Under the pieces are notes generated by a model. It saw only the letters and a program-made list of their open reading frames with translations, searched no databases and was not told where the DNA came from. From Bacillus pseudomycoides (GTDB lineage: Bacteria > Bacillota > Bacilli > Bacillales > Bacillaceae_G), in NCBI RefSeq assembly GCF_002582035.1, contig NZ_NUQE01000041.1, positions 1 to 64,000 of the forward strand: a stretch of DNA of 64,000 nt. The letters are read 5' to 3'. A program made the translations under genes and the position numbers. Positions 1-11,900 of the stretch are shown here, piece by piece; the stretch's first letter is position 1; the number at the start of each line of letters is the position of its first letter.

Positions 1-150
1 AATCGCAGGGCGCCCGCGCCCACGACAGAGAGGCGCTTTTTGCCTCGTCCGAGAGGGGCGAAACGACCGGAGATTCTAGCCGCTAGAGCTGGACAATGCT
101 TCACCGAATTTTGAGGTGGGAGTATTACTGCCCGCAAATAGCGGGATAAG
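1..150 (+). repeat. bcr1-like dispersed element, left part cut by window edge
   Basis: The right end is the hairpin CCCGC-AAATA-GCGGG (131-145) followed by ATAAG, the terminal signature shared by the other copies in this window. Bases 1-110 match the GC-rich internal cassette of the copy at 28493-28761. The left end lies outside the window. The element sits just upstream of the ytvI start. Confidence 0.7.
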
Positions 151-210
151 TAAAAATTTACACAACCTTAGCTCGTACGCAACATATTTTGCAAAAGGGG
201 GGGAAGACCC

Positions 211-1317
211 TTGAATCGACATTCACTATACATAGCACTTCGACTTCTCTTTGTCATTGCATCAGCTATATTGGGAGTATACGCACTCGTGTATATAGCA
301 GGTCTTGTATACCCATTTATTATCGCTTTTGCAATTGCATATATGATCAATCCAGTTGTAAACTTTCTTGATCAAAAACTCCGATTTCCTCGTGCTTTGT
401 CTGTGTTCATCAGCCTTATCCTTGTGTTTGGGGCTATCGTTGGACTCGTTACGTACCTTGTAACAGAAGTGATTTCTGCGACAACTTACTTATTACAAAT
501 TGTACCCGAAAAATTCCCGGCTATGGTTCAGTATCTGCAAGAATTTGCGCTCACCAATATTATGCCGCTCTACAACGATTTGATTGCTCAATTTAATCAT
601 CTTGGTGCAACACAACAAAATACGATTACAACAAACATTCAAAACCTCGGTACAGAAGCAACGCAGCAAATGAAAGCTATTTTGACAGCCATTATAAGTG
701 GATTAACAAACTTCATTAGTGCTCTTCCGACCACCTTAACCGCTCTTGTATTCGTCTTATTAGCTACTTTCTTTATTAGCTTTGATTGGCACCGTCTTGC
801 CCATAAAATTGAGAAATTATTGCCAAATCGGTTACACGGTTATGGAAAAACAATTTTTGTTGATTTAAAAAAAGCTTTGTTTGGATTTGTAAAAGCGCAA
901 TTTACACTTATATCAATGACCACCATTATCGTTCTAATCGGCCTATTAATTTTGCGTGTACCATACGCAATTACTATCGCCCTTATTACAGGAGTTGTCG
1001 ATTTACTTCCATACTTAGGAACAGGGACTGTTTTCGTTCCATGGATTATTTACTCATTATTTACAGGAGACACTGCTTTCGCACTTGGTTTACTCATTTT
1101 ATATATTGTTGTCATTGTACAACGACAATTAATGGAACCAAAGGTATTATCATCTAATATCGGGCTTGCCCCACTTCCAACATTATTTTCTTTATTTATC
1201 GGATTTAAATTATTTGGTTTTTTAGGACTGATTATCGGTCCTGTAACACTCGTTTTATTAAATACATTACATAAAGCAAATGTATTTAAAGATCTTTGGA
1301 AGTTCATAAAGGGGTAA
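211..1317 (+). CDS. ytvI: YtvI, AI-2E transporter/permease family membrane protein
   Basis: This 368-residue polytopic membrane protein belongs to the AI-2E transporter (UPF0118/PF01594) family. Hydrophobic segments lie near residues 8-50, 58-85, 150-190 and 225-350. The conserved C-terminal region has the DLLPYLGTG and QLMEPKVLSSNIGL signatures. The likely start is TTG at 211, preceded by the purine-rich GGGGGGGAAGA. Bacillus YtvI is placed next to pyk/pfkA as here, on the opposite strand. The transported substrate is not known. The stop codon TAA is directly joined to a degenerate mobile repeat. Confidence 0.9.
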   Translation: MNRHSLYIALRLLFVIASAILGVYALVYIAGLVYPFIIAFAIAYMINPVVNFLDQKLRFPRALSVFISLILVFGAIVGLVTYLVTEVISATTYLLQIVPEKFPAMVQYLQEFALTNIMPLYNDLIAQFNHLGATQQNTITTNIQNLGTEATQQMKAILTAIISGLTNFISALPTTLTALVFVLLATFFISFDWHRLAHKIEKLLPNRLHGYGKTIFVDLKKALFGFVKAQFTLISMTTIIVLIGLLILRVPYAITIALITGVVDLLPYLGTGTVFVPWIIYSLFTGDTAFALGLLILYIVVIVQRQLMEPKVLSSNIGLAPLPTLFSLFIGFKLFGFLGLIIGPVTLVLLNTLHKANVFKDLWKFIKG

Positions 1318-1388
1318 AGCGAAACTTTCCTCAGCAATTATTTGCCCTTGCTGAGGATTAGTTGAGCCAATCGGGCTCTTACAATCGC
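1318..1388 (+). repeat. degenerate short bcr1-like element
   Basis: The sequence starts GCGAAACTTTCC immediately after the TAA of ytvI. It contains the hairpin arms CCTCAGCA (1329-1336) and TGCTGAGG (1349-1356) and the conserved text TTAGTTGAGCCAATCGGGCT, and it is followed by ATAAA. The CCCGC/GCGGG end is lost. Confidence 0.5.
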
Positions 1389-1424
1389 ATAAAGTAAATT
1401 TTCATTAATGAAAATCAGCTAAAA

Positions 1425-1452
1425 ACAAGGAGAAATCCCTCCTTGTTTTTTT
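1425..1452 (+). terminator. intrinsic terminator of ytvI
   Basis: Arms ACAAGGAG/CTCCTTGT are followed by a run of T. Confidence 0.8.
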
Positions 1453-1496
1453 ATTTACTAAAACGAATAAAAATACAACCCTTTTCTTCCTTTTTC

Positions 1497-1524
1497 TACA
1501 AATGAATATTTATTCATTTGTAGT
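1497..1524. repeat. 13-bp-arm perfect palindrome
   Basis: CTACAAATGAATA is followed by two T and then its exact inverse. It lies between the convergent ytvI and fxsA terminators. No T-run follows in either direction, so it is not an obvious terminator. Confidence 0.5.
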
Positions 1525-1529
1525 TTCGA

Positions 1530-1573
1530 CAAAAAAATAACACTTGAAGAGTTTCCTCTTTCAAGCGTTATTT
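1530..1573 (-). terminator. intrinsic terminator of fxsA
   Basis: On the minus strand, a long stem (AATAACGCTTGAAAGAG with its near-inverse) is followed by seven T. Confidence 0.75.
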
Positions 1574-1957
1574 TTGTACAATAATAGTGTTGTTTCGGTT
1601 TATTTTTCGTTCCATCCATTTGATTATCATATATTTCACCGGTTTTCTCGCTATCGGAATCAATAAAAACAATCCTATACAATCTGTTATATACCCCGGA
1701 ATCAACAAAAGTATACCACCTGCAAAAATACAAATCGCATCTAATACAGCATCACCGGGAATCTCACCTCTACTTAACCGATACTGAATATCTCTCCAAA
1801 CCGCTAGTCCTTGCCGTTTCGCTATATACGCTCCCATGATACTCATTACTACAATCACACAAAACGTCGGCCACAGGCCAATCCATTGACTCGATGCAAT
1901 TAACACCGTAACTTCTAATGCTGGAATTAAAATAAATAAAAAGAGAAATACCTTCAT
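1568..1957 (-). CDS. fxsA: FxsA family membrane protein
   Basis: FxsA-family proteins are small cytoplasmic-membrane proteins; in E. coli, FxsA overproduction relieves F-plasmid exclusion of phage T7, but the role in Bacillus is unclear. The 129-residue product has an N-terminal membrane segment, a central YIAKRQGLAVWRDI motif typical of the family, then hydrophobic stretches around GGILLLIPGYITDCIGLFLL. I place the start at the ATG at 1957, 7-8 nt after AGAGGTGAGAGG, rather than three codons upstream inside that Shine-Dalgarno stretch. It is the last gene of the minus-strand cluster below pyk. Confidence 0.85.
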   Translation of the reverse strand: MKVFLFLFILIPALEVTVLIASSQWIGLWPTFCVIVVMSIMGAYIAKRQGLAVWRDIQYRLSRGEIPGDAVLDAICIFAGGILLLIPGYITDCIGLFLLIPIARKPVKYMIIKWMERKINRNNTIIVQK

Positions 1958-2001
1958 TCCTCTCACCTCTTTTTCTAAATCTTTATATTTTCGAATTGTG
2001 T

Positions 2002-2032
2002 AAAAAAAAAGAGAAGGATTTCGATCCTTCCC
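2002..2032 (-). terminator. intrinsic terminator of pyk
   Basis: GAAGGAT-CGAA-ATCCTTC on the minus strand is followed by nine T. Confidence 0.85.
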
Positions 2033-2045
2033 TACATATTATTTC

Positions 2046-3803
2046 TTATAGCACTTCCGCATGTCCATTATATACAATTCCACGCGCTGCATCAACTGTT
2101 ACTTCTTGGCCATTTTTTAGGATAGCAGTCGCAGTTTCTACACCAACGATAACTGGAATACCAATTGTTACACCAACAACCGCTGCATGGCTTGTTAAGC
2201 CGCCTTCTTCTACAACAAGAGCCGCAGCTTTTTCAATTGCAGGAATCATATCTTTGTCAGTGCTTGTTGTAACAAGAACTGAACCTTCTGTTACATTTGC
2301 TAATGCTTCTTCAGCTGTTTTCGCTACAACAACTTTACCTTTTGCCGTTTTACGGCCAATTCCTTGTCCTTTAGCGATTTCTTCGCCAACAACATGAATT
2401 TTCATTAAGTTTGTTGTGCCCGTTTCAGCAACTGGTACACCAGCAGTAATAACAACTGTATCACCAAGACCAACCAGACCTGTATCCATAGCTGTTTGAA
2501 TAGCAGTTTCTAACATTTCGTCTGTAGATTTTGCCTTTTCCTCTGCCATATATGCTTGTACACCCCATGCAAGTGCAAGACGACGGCATACTTGTTCATT
2601 AGATGTTACTGCTACGATTGGAGATTTCGGACGATATTTAGAGATCATTTTTGCAGTATGGCCGCTTTCTGTAGGAGCTACGATTGCCGCTACATCAAGT
2701 GCGATTGCTGTATGTGCAACAGATTGACTAATTGCATCTGTAATTGTGCTAGATTGCTCTTTAAGACGTTTTCGGAACATGTCTTCATATTGCAATGATT
2801 TCTCAACACGAATCGCGATGTTTGCCATCATTTGTACCGCTTCAAGTGGGTATAAACCTGCTGCTGTTTCACCAGAAAGCATGATCGCATCTGTGCCATC
2901 GAAAATAGCGTTCGCTACATCACTTGCTTCCGCACGTGTTGGACGAGGGTTACGTTGCATAGAATCTAACATTTGCGTTGCAGTAATGACTGGCTTACCT
3001 AATACATTACATTTTTTGATTAGACGCTTTTGCACTAACGGTACTTCTTCTGGTGGAATTTCTACACCCATGTCACCGCGCGCTACCATTAAGCCGTCAG
3101 AAACTTCTAGGATAGAGTCGATGTTGTCGATACCTTCTTGGTTTTCGATTTTTGGAATGATTTGAATGTGTTGTGCTCCATGCGCTTCTAATAGTTCACG
3201 AATTTCTAATACGTCAGATGCTTTGCGTACGAAAGAAGCTGCGATAAAGTCAACATTTTGCCCGATACCGAAGATGATATCTTGAACGTCTTTTTCTGTA
3301 ATACCAGGGAGCTTAATGCTTACATTTGGTACATTTACACCCTTTTTATTTTTTACAAGACCGCTGTTCAATACTTTTGTGCGGATATCGCCGTTTTCTT
3401 TCCCGATTACCTCTAACTCAATAAGACCATCATCGATTAGAATGCGAGAACCTGTATCAACATCATCATAAAGCCCTGCGTAAGTTACAGAGAACTTTTC
3501 AGCAGTTCCTAATACTTGTTCTGTAGAAATAACAACTTCTGCACCTGTTTTCAGTTCAGCTTGTCCGTCTACAAAGTCATGTGTACGAATTTCTGGACCT
3601 TTCGTATCAAGTAAGATTGCTATAGTTTTACCAGTTTTCTTCGCAGCTTCACGAATGCTTTCAATGCGTGCTCCGTGCTCTTCATGACTACCGTGAGAGA
3701 AGTTTAAACGACAAACATTCATACCTGCTCCGATTAATTGTTCTAACTTTTCAATACTTTCACTAGCAGGACCAATTGTACATACAATTTTAGTTTTGCG
3801 CAT
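2046..3803 (-). CDS. pyk: Pyruvate kinase
   Basis: Pyruvate kinase transfers phosphate from phosphoenolpyruvate to ADP in the last step of glycolysis. At 585 residues this is the long Bacillus form. The catalytic barrel starts with [13 protein letters not shown] and contains the signature [15 protein letters not shown] and the [12 protein letters not shown] loop. The C-terminal extension has the PEP-utiliser mobile-domain motif [11 protein letters not shown] with its histidine. The gene follows pfkA after 54 bp, and that gap carries a cre-like sequence. A terminator follows the stop, so pfkA-pyk looks like a transcription unit. Confidence 0.97.
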   Translation of the reverse strand: MRKTKIVCTIGPASESIEKLEQLIGAGMNVCRLNFSHGSHEEHGARIESIREAAKKTGKTIAILLDTKGPEIRTHDFVDGQAELKTGAEVVISTEQVLGTAEKFSVTYAGLYDDVDTGSRILIDDGLIELEVIGKENGDIRTKVLNSGLVKNKKGVNVPNVSIKLPGITEKDVQDIIFGIGQNVDFIAASFVRKASDVLEIRELLEAHGAQHIQIIPKIENQEGIDNIDSILEVSDGLMVARGDMGVEIPPEEVPLVQKRLIKKCNVLGKPVITATQMLDSMQRNPRPTRAEASDVANAIFDGTDAIMLSGETAAGLYPLEAVQMMANIAIRVEKSLQYEDMFRKRLKEQSSTITDAISQSVAHTAIALDVAAIVAPTESGHTAKMISKYRPKSPIVAVTSNEQVCRRLALAWGVQAYMAEEKAKSTDEMLETAIQTAMDTGLVGLGDTVVITAGVPVAETGTTNLMKIHVVGEEIAKGQGIGRKTAKGKVVVAKTAEEALANVTEGSVLVTTSTDKDMIPAIEKAAALVVEEGGLTSHAAVVGVTIGIPVIVGVETATAILKNGQEVTVDAARGIVYNGHAEVL

Positions 3804-3823
3804 AACGCACCTCCGAATATTTC

Positions 3824-3837
3824 TGAAAACGTTACCA
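3824..3837. promoter_or_regulatory. cre-like CcpA site in the pfkA-pyk gap
   Basis: TGAAAACGTTACCA matches the cre consensus TGWNANCGNTNWCA at 13 of 14 positions. It lies between pfkA and the pyk ribosome binding site. CcpA is encoded at 59243-60241. Confidence 0.45.
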
Positions 3838-3857
3838 CTAATCTGACACTAGGCCAA

Positions 3858-4823
<966 letters not shown>

Positions 4824-4906
4824 TCACCTCATAAAGATTATTTACCTTATAATAAAATAACATGAAGAAAGACAAAATGACAATGGAGAAGATGTGTCTT
4901 TTCATA

Positions 4907-4947
4907 AGAAAAACGTGCATTCGCGAGATGGAACGCACGCTTTTTCT
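4907..4947 (-). terminator. terminator after accA
   Basis: AGAAAAAGCGTGC pairs imperfectly with GCACGTTTTTCT on the minus strand, with T-rich flanks. It overlaps the last codons of accA and partly separates accDA from pfkA-pyk. Confidence 0.6.
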
Positions 4948-5920
4948 ATTTTACCCCAATGGAAGCGTTTGAAAACGAAACTTGTCCAATTTTCATATAT
5001 TTTGTATAACGATTTTCAGCCAATTCCTCTTTCGAAACACCTTCTAATTGTTGGAACGTTTTTTGTAAGGTACGGTTTATATATTCCGCTTGTTCTTTAA
5101 CGTTGCGATGTGCACCGCCGCGAGCTTCAGGAATCATTTCATCAATTACACCCAATTCTTTCAAATCAGCCGCCGTAATTTTCATCGCTTCAGCAGCTTC
5201 TTTTGCTTTCCCTGCATCTTTCCAAAGAATCGCTGCCGCACCCTCTGGAGTAATAACAGAATAAGTGGAATTTTCTAGCATATGAATGCAATCTCCTACT
5301 CCAAGACCCAACGCACCGCCGCTACCACCTTCACCAATAACAATACAAATAACAGGCACAGTTAAACCTGCCATTTCAAATAAATTACGAGCAATGGCTT
5401 CACTTTGACCACGTTCTTCAGCTGCTTTACCAGGATAAGCCCCTTTCGTATCAATGAAACAAATGATTGGGCGGTTAAACTTCTCCGCTTGTTTCATAAG
5501 GCGCAATGCTTTACGATAGCCTTCTGGGTGAGGCATTCCGAAATTTCGGCGAATATTTTCTTTCGTATCTTTTCCGCGCTGATGGCCAATTACCGTTACA
5601 GGCATTCCATTATATTTCGCAATACCGCCGACAATCGCTGCATCATCACCAAATAGGCGATCTCCATGACATTCAAAAAAATCGGTAAATAAGTGCTCAA
5701 TATAATCAAGCGTTGTCGGTCTTTCGGCATGACGAGCAATTTGAACACGGTCCCATACTTTCATATTGCCGTATATTTCTTCCTCTAAATGCTCTAACTT
5801 ATCTTCCAAAATACGGATTTCATCACTGAAGTCCATCTGGCTGTTTTTCGTATACTCTTTTAATTCACGAATCTTATTTCTTAGCTCAACAACCGGCTTT
5901 TCAAATTCTAATTCTGCCAT
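4946..5920 (-). CDS. accA: Acetyl-CoA carboxylase carboxyltransferase subunit alpha
   Basis: AccA pairs with AccD to form the carboxyltransferase that moves CO2 from carboxybiotin to acetyl-CoA, making malonyl-CoA for fatty-acid synthesis. The 324-residue protein has an N-terminal helical region and the crotonase-like core with [35 protein letters not shown] and GEGGSGGAL. Its start overlaps the 3' end of accD by 13 bp, implying translational coupling. Confidence 0.97.
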   Translation of the reverse strand: MAELEFEKPVVELRNKIRELKEYTKNSQMDFSDEIRILEDKLEHLEEEIYGNMKVWDRVQIARHAERPTTLDYIEHLFTDFFECHGDRLFGDDAAIVGGIAKYNGMPVTVIGHQRGKDTKENIRRNFGMPHPEGYRKALRLMKQAEKFNRPIICFIDTKGAYPGKAAEERGQSEAIARNLFEMAGLTVPVICIVIGEGGSGGALGLGVGDCIHMLENSTYSVITPEGAAAILWKDAGKAKEAAEAMKITAADLKELGVIDEMIPEARGGAHRNVKEQAEYINRTLQKTFQQLEGVSKEELAENRYTKYMKIGQVSFSNASIGVK

Positions 5921-6777
5921 GACGCCACTTCCTCCCCTTGATGAACTTCTAAAATCTTGCGGAGTGTATCTCTCATATCATTACGGTGCACGACTGCATC
6001 TAATTGTCCATGTTCCAGTAAGAACTCTGCCGTTTGGAAGTCCTCCGGCAATTTTTCACGAACAGTCTGTTCAATTACACGACGACCTGCAAATCCAATT
6101 AATGCGCCTGGTTCTGCTAGATTGTAGTCACCAAGTGAAGCAAAGCTCGCGGAAACTCCACCCGTTGTTGGATGCGTCATAATAGAAATGAATAAACCAC
6201 CTGCATTGCTATGCTTTTTCAAAGCAACACTTGTTTTCGCCATTTGCATTAAACTTAAAATACCCTCTTGCATACGAGCTCCGCCTGATGCGGTAAAAAT
6301 AAGAAACGGCACTTTCATTTCATGTGCTTTTTCAACAGCACGCGCAATTTTTTCACCTACAACAGAGCCCATGCTTCCCATTCGAAACCTTGAATCCATA
6401 ACCGCAACAACAACGAGCATATTCTCGATTGTTCCTTCTCCTGTCACAACTGCTTCGTTTAATCCAGTTTTTTTACGATCGCCCTCAAGTTTCTCCTCAT
6501 AATCAGGGAAGTGAAGCGGGTTTGCCGAAATCATTTCTTTGTCATATTCACGAAATGAATTTTCATCTAACAAACTTTCAAGGCGCTCCCATGCGTTCAT
6601 CGGATGATGATACCCGCAGTTAACACATACTTTTAAATTCTTCAGAAGTTCTTTCGTATACATGATTTTTTTGCATTTCGGACATTTTGTCATGACACCG
6701 TCCGGTACATCTCTTCTTACTTGCTCTGAAGGAATTGCAGCATATTTTTTCTTCTTTTGGAATAAATCTCGTAGCAA
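5908..6777 (-). CDS. accD: Acetyl-CoA carboxylase carboxyltransferase subunit beta
   Basis: AccD is the partner subunit of AccA. The 289-residue product begins with a zinc ribbon, CPKC at residues 32-35 and CVNC about 18 residues later. The crotonase-like carboxyltransferase fold follows, with [12 protein letters not shown] and the oxyanion-type glycines of [17 protein letters not shown]. accD is first in the accDA pair. The preceding 205-bp gap holds a large inverted repeat (6833-6862) and must contain the accDA promoter or receive read-through from the GntR gene. Confidence 0.97.
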   Translation of the reverse strand: MLRDLFQKKKKYAAIPSEQVRRDVPDGVMTKCPKCKKIMYTKELLKNLKVCVNCGYHHPMNAWERLESLLDENSFREYDKEMISANPLHFPDYEEKLEGDRKKTGLNEAVVTGEGTIENMLVVVAVMDSRFRMGSMGSVVGEKIARAVEKAHEMKVPFLIFTASGGARMQEGILSLMQMAKTSVALKKHSNAGGLFISIMTHPTTGGVSASFASLGDYNLAEPGALIGFAGRRVIEQTVREKLPEDFQTAEFLLEHGQLDAVVHRNDMRDTLRKILEVHQGEEVASWQN

Positions 6778-6832
6778 AGTTTGACCCTCCTTTAGGTGAT
6801 AAAAGAGCTAAGGTTAACGAGTAAGAAAATGC

Positions 6833-6862
6833 GACTAACACCTACATCGATAGGTGTTAGTC
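6833..6862. repeat. perfect inverted repeat between GntR gene and accD
   Basis: The arms are GACTAACACCTA and TAGGTGTTAGTC, 12 bp each, with CATCGA between. The T-richness after each arm is modest, so it could be a terminator for the upstream GntR gene or an operator for accDA. The sequence does not decide. Confidence 0.55.
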
Positions 6863-6982
6863 TTGTTTTCTCAATTTGCCTTATAACTCATCTCTTTACG
6901 TTTAACTTTAAACGTTGTCTGGCAGAATGTTTGTCAGAACGTGTCATGGTCATTTCGACAAATTTTGTATAGATGTATTTCA

Positions 6983-7618
6983 TTACAAATGAAACTGTAT
7001 GTTCTCTATGATTGCATCATAAAGCTCTATTGCTGTTTGTTCCTGCTTATTCTCTAAGGCTTTATATAACTTTTCATGCAACTCTCGCGCGTTTAAATGA
7101 ATATCGCAAGAAAGCGTCGAAGCGTAGTCATGTACAATCATCCAAACACGATACATTAAAAAATTATCTACTTGCTCTACAAGCGTTTTTAAAAAGGTTT
7201 GATGAAATTCAGTGATAGATGACTGTTCATCAGAAAAAATTGCCTTAAGTGCCTCTAAACGGCCTTCTGTCTGTATTTGACATAGGACACGAATTGCATC
7301 TTTCTCAAGTAATTCCTTCATTTGTAACAAATCTCGCTGCGTTTTTTCATCTTGTAATACGAACGGTGCAATTAATTGCACAAGACCATTCTCATAAAAA
7401 TTTCGAATGAACGTCCCTTCACCGCGCCGCGTTTCAATTAAGCCGACTAATTCCAACGCTCTGAGCGCTTCACGAACAGAAGAACGACCAACATTTAAAC
7501 GTGCGCTTAGCTCTCGTTCAGATGGCAGACGATTGCCTGCTTCTAATCCATCCTCTTTTATAATAGAACGGATTTTTTTCACTATTTCTAGGTATACTTT
7601 TGTTTGTGATGATGTCAA
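6983..7618 (-). CDS. GntR family (FadR-type) transcriptional regulator
   Basis: The 211-residue protein has an N-terminal winged helix typical of GntR proteins (NRLPSERELSARLNVGRSSVREALRALELVGLIETRRGEGTF, given here only as a landmark around residues 28-70) and a short helical C-terminal FCD-like ligand domain. It lies 14 bp downstream of the malic-enzyme gene and upstream of accDA, so it probably responds to an acyl or organic-acid metabolite. A TGGTCTGACCA palindrome, the classical FadR-subfamily operator form, lies upstream of the malic-enzyme gene. I infer that the regulator controls that operon and itself. Confidence 0.88.
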   Translation of the reverse strand: MTSSQTKVYLEIVKKIRSIIKEDGLEAGNRLPSERELSARLNVGRSSVREALRALELVGLIETRRGEGTFIRNFYENGLVQLIAPFVLQDEKTQRDLLQMKELLEKDAIRVLCQIQTEGRLEALKAIFSDEQSSITEFHQTFLKTLVEQVDNFLMYRVWMIVHDYASTLSCDIHLNARELHEKLYKALENKQEQTAIELYDAIIENIQFHL

Positions 7619-7632
7619 TGGACACTCCTCGC

Positions 7633-8871
7633 TTATTCTTTACCGATAATCGCTAGTTTTCTTGTTTTCTCAGCTACTTCATTCGGATCGACTTGACGGC
7701 GAGCAACACCTGTTTCCATTGCAGCTTTCGCTACATACGCTGCCACTTGCGGTGCTACGCGCACATCGAATGGAGCTGGAATAATATAATCCGCATTCAA
7801 TTCTTCAGCTGATACAAGCTCAGCAATTGCTTTTACTGCTGCAACTTTCATTTCTTCATTAATTTGCGTTGCATGTACGTCAAGGGCACCGCGGAAAATA
7901 CCAGGAAAAGCTAGTACGTTGTTTACTTGGTTCGGGAAGTCCGAACGACCTGTACCTACAACAGCTGCTCCAGCTGCTTTTGCAATTTCCGGCATAATTT
8001 CTGGATTTGGATTCGCCATTGCAAAGATAATTGCATCTTCATTCATAGTACGAACCATTTCTTCTGTTAATGCACCTTCTGCAGATACACCGATGAAGAC
8101 ATCTGCACCTTGAATTACTTCTGCTAATGAACCTTCTGCACGATTTTTATTTGTATATTTTGCAACTTCATTTTTCACAGGGTTCATACCAACAGGACGA
8201 CCTTCAAAAATCGCACCTTTCGTATCGCACATAATAATGTCGCGTACACCGTAGCGATATAAAAGTTTAATAATCGCAATACCAGCTGCCCCAGCACCGT
8301 TTGCAACAACTTTAATATCAGACATTTTCTTTCCAACTAGCTTTAATGCATTCACAAGACCAGCTACTGTTACAATTGCTGTACCGTGCTGATCATCGTG
8401 GAATACCGGAATATTTGTTTCTTTCTTTAAACGCTCTTCAATAATAAAGCAGTTTGGAGCTGCAATATCTTCTAAATTTACGCCACCAAAAGTTGGCTCC
8501 ATTAATTTTACAGTTTCAACAATTTTATCTACATCATTTGTATTTAAAGCAATTGGAAATGCATCTACACCAGCAAAGCTCTTAAATAATACAGCTTTAC
8601 CTTCCATAACAGGAAGTGATGCTTCCGGTCCAATATTTCCAAGACCTAACACAGCCGTTCCATCTGTTACAACTGCTACCATATTGCCCTTCATTGTATA
8701 TTCGTATACCTTGCTCTTATCGTCATAAATAACTTTACATGGTTCTGCAACCCCTGGAGAATACGCAAGACTTAAATCTTTTGCATTTTCTACCTTTACT
8801 TTTGATACAGTTTCTAATTTTCCTTGATGCACTCTATGCATGTGAAGTGCTTCTTCACGAAGTGTTGACAA
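7633..8871 (-). CDS. ytsJ: NAD(P)-dependent malic enzyme
   Basis: Malic enzyme decarboxylates malate to pyruvate. The 412-residue product has LSLAYSPGVAEPCK near the N-terminus, the catalytic lysine region (MEGKAVLFKSFAGVDAFPI), HDDQHGTA, and a Rossmann motif GAGAAG. I prefer the TTG start at 8871: AGGAGAG lies 8 nt upstream and the resulting STLREEALHMH terminus lines up with B. subtilis YtsJ. Upstream in-frame ATG codons would add a non-family tail. A palindromic operator candidate sits at 8926-8936. The gene forms an operon with the GntR regulator. Confidence 0.93.
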   Translation of the reverse strand: MSTLREEALHMHRVHQGKLETVSKVKVENAKDLSLAYSPGVAEPCKVIYDDKSKVYEYTMKGNMVAVVTDGTAVLGLGNIGPEASLPVMEGKAVLFKSFAGVDAFPIALNTNDVDKIVETVKLMEPTFGGVNLEDIAAPNCFIIEERLKKETNIPVFHDDQHGTAIVTVAGLVNALKLVGKKMSDIKVVANGAGAAGIAIIKLLYRYGVRDIIMCDTKGAIFEGRPVGMNPVKNEVAKYTNKNRAEGSLAEVIQGADVFIGVSAEGALTEEMVRTMNEDAIIFAMANPNPEIMPEIAKAAGAAVVGTGRSDFPNQVNNVLAFPGIFRGALDVHATQINEEMKVAAVKAIAELVSAEELNADYIIPAPFDVRVAPQVAAYVAKAAMETGVARRQVDPNEVAEKTRKLAIIGKE

Positions 8872-8925
8872 ACTATCCACTCTCCTCATATTTTCTTGCT
8901 GCATAGCGTTATTCATTCTCCAAGG

Positions 8926-8936
8926 TGGTCTGACCA
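8926..8936. promoter_or_regulatory. FadR-subfamily operator candidate upstream of malic enzyme
   Basis: TGGTCTGACCA is a perfect palindrome around its centre, extended to GTGGTCTGACCAC. It fits the TGGTNNNACCA pattern bound by FadR-type GntR regulators, one of which is encoded in the same operon. Confidence 0.55.
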
Positions 8937-8980
8937 CGAACGCTATTACTACTATAATCGAAATAGAGGGAAATTGTCCA

Positions 8981-11900
8981 TTATATTTTTACAACGACAT
9001 TTTCCTTCCCGACTACATCATAAAGCGCTTGTAGGCATTCTTCACTTGGATGAATGGATAAACTACGAGATAATTGTACCATCTTATGCTCTTTTTCATA
9101 ATAAATTAGTACTTTCACAAAACCTGAATAGTGAAACAATACTTTTGTTATATTGTTTAATAGCCTTTTTTCATACTGTGATGGTATTTTCACGTAAATA
9201 GAAGCGTCCTTCATTTTATCGTAAGTATCCATTTGCTCTAACGGATAGACGCCATTTATAATCCATTGCAGCTTGTGATTTCGCTGTTCAATTGTACCTT
9301 CTATTAAAACAATTTCACCTTCTTGCAACCGCTCTGCAAAATGGATATACGTTTCAGGAAATACAACTGCTTCCATCTCATTGTTTTGATCACAAAATGT
9401 AACAAACGCCATCTTTTGTAATTTTTTTGTCCGAATGACTTTTATACTTGTCAAATACACAATCGCCCGCTGCACTGTTTTTTGCCGCTTCATCGCTTGT
9501 GCAAGTGTAGGAATTTCCAATTGTTTAACAAGCGGTGCGTACTGCGCAGTTGGATAACTTGATAAGTAAAAACCTAGCGCTTCTTTCTCTTTATTTAATT
9601 GTTCAATAAAAGATAGCTCTGCCTCTTGTGCATACTCTGACTTCGGTACAAGCTCCTCACCAATTTCACGTGCTAAGCTCGCATATTCTAACGCACCTTT
9701 AATACTGTTAAACAAGGATGAACGTGAAACCTCAAAATCGTCAAAACACCCCGCCCAAATCATTGTTTCTAAATTGCGTTCTGTTACAAACTTCGCCGGC
9801 ATGCGCAAACAAAATTCAAATAAATCTTGAAATGTTTTTTTGTTCCTTTCTTCAATCAAAGCTTTCACTGTCGCCATCCCTACATTACGAATAGCAAGTA
9901 AGCTATACCGAATTGCATTTCCTTCCACAAGAAAATCATAACTGCTCTTATGAAGAGATGGAGGTAAAACATGAAACCCTTTTCGCTTCGTTTCCCGAAC
10001 ATATTGTACAATCTTCTCTTCATTTCCGATTGCACTTGATAATAGTGCTGTCATAAACTGCAGCGGATAATTCGCTTTTAAATAGGCAAGTTGATATCCA
10101 ATCATACTATAAGCAACTGCATGACTTCTGTTAAATCCATAATTCGCAAATTGAACGATTAAATCATAAATTTTTTGGGCAGTTTCTTCATCATATCCAT
10201 TTTGCAAACAACCTTTTACAAAGTGAGTACGTTCTTCGTCCAAAATATCACGATTTTTTTTACTTACTGCACGGCGTAATAAGTCAGCCTCACCAAGAGA
10301 AAATCCCGCTAAACGAGAGGCAATTTGCATAATTTGTTCCTGATAAACAATAACCCCATACGTATTTTCTAAAATTGGCTTCAAATCAGGATGAAGATAA
10401 TGAATCGCACGTTTCCCGTGTTTCGATTCAATAAACACTGGAATTTGCTCCATTGGTCCTGGTCGATATAGCGCGTTGACTGCAACAATATCTTCAAACT
10501 CATTTGGTTTTAACGAACGCAAAACATTTCGCATTCCGCTTGATTCAAGCTGGAAAATTCCAGTCGTATCTCCTCGTCCAAGCAGTGCAAATGTTTTCGC
10601 ATCTTGAAGAGGAAATTTCTTTATATCTATATTTGTCCCAGTTGTTTGTGCAACAAAGGTACGAATATTTTCAAGCAATGTTAAATTACGAAGACCCAGA
10701 AAGTCCATCTTTAACAATCCAAGTTCTTCTAATACCTCTGCGGGATATTGCGTAACATATACGCCATCATGCCCATCCTGAATGGCGACGCTATTTGTAA
10801 GCGGTGCTTCACTCATAATGACCCCAGCTGCATGAATAGACGTATGACGAGGCAAACCTTCTACACGTTTTGCAATATCAAATATCCTTTGAAATATGAG
10901 ATTACTTTGTATATAATTTTGCAGTGCTTGCGATTCTGCATAAGCTTCCTCTAATGTAATCCCAACCCTAGATGGAATATGCTTTGAAAAAATATCAATT
11001 TCATTTGGCGGCAGCCCCATTACTCTTGCAATGTCGCGAATCGACGCTTTTGCTGCAAGTGTTCCAAATGTTACAATTTGAGCAACACGTAATTCTCCGT
11101 ATTTATCTTTCACATAACGAATCATTTCATCGCGGTGAATATCTGGAAAATCAATATCAATATCAGGAAGTGTGACACGCTCTGGATTTAAAAATCGTTC
11201 AAACAGTAAATCATACTGAATTGGATCAATATCGGTAATTTCCAATACGTAAGACACGAGTGACCCTGCTGCCGAACCACGGCCTGGTCCTGTTAAAATG
11301 CGACGCTCGTGAGCGTATGTCATAAAGTCCCATACAATGAGAAAATAATCACTAAACCCCATTCGAGAAATAACGCCTAATTCGTGCGTTAGACGTGCCT
11401 TATGCACATCTGTCACTGTTTCATAACGCTTCTTCAGCCCTTCTTCACAAATACGGCGTAAAAAGTGATCTGACGACTCATTTGTTGGTACCGGAAACTT
11501 CGGAAGTTGATTTGTATGAAACGGAATCTCTACATGACAGCGCTCTGCAATACATACAGTATTTTGAATCGCTTCTGGCATAGCAGAGAATAACGCTTCC
11601 ATTTCAGAAGGCGATTTCATATAATATTGATCCGTTTGTAAACGCGGCCTTTCTGGATCCGTCATTTTTGCCCCGCTATGAACAGATAATAAACATTCCT
11701 GTACAATCGCATCACCTTGTTTGACATAACGAATATCATTTGTCGCAACAAGCGGGATTTCAAGTTGCTTTGCAAATGGCAAAAGCTCTTCCTGCAGCAA
11801 TAATTCTTCTTGAATGGCATGGTGCTGCAAGCTTATGTAAAAGCTTGCAAATATACTTTTATACATATTCGCTACTTCTTCAGCAACCTCATGTTTACCC

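Noticed and set aside
1458-1733. Minus-strand 91-residue ORF overlapping fxsA
   Set aside because: It lies in another frame of fxsA and its terminator, and has no ribosome site.
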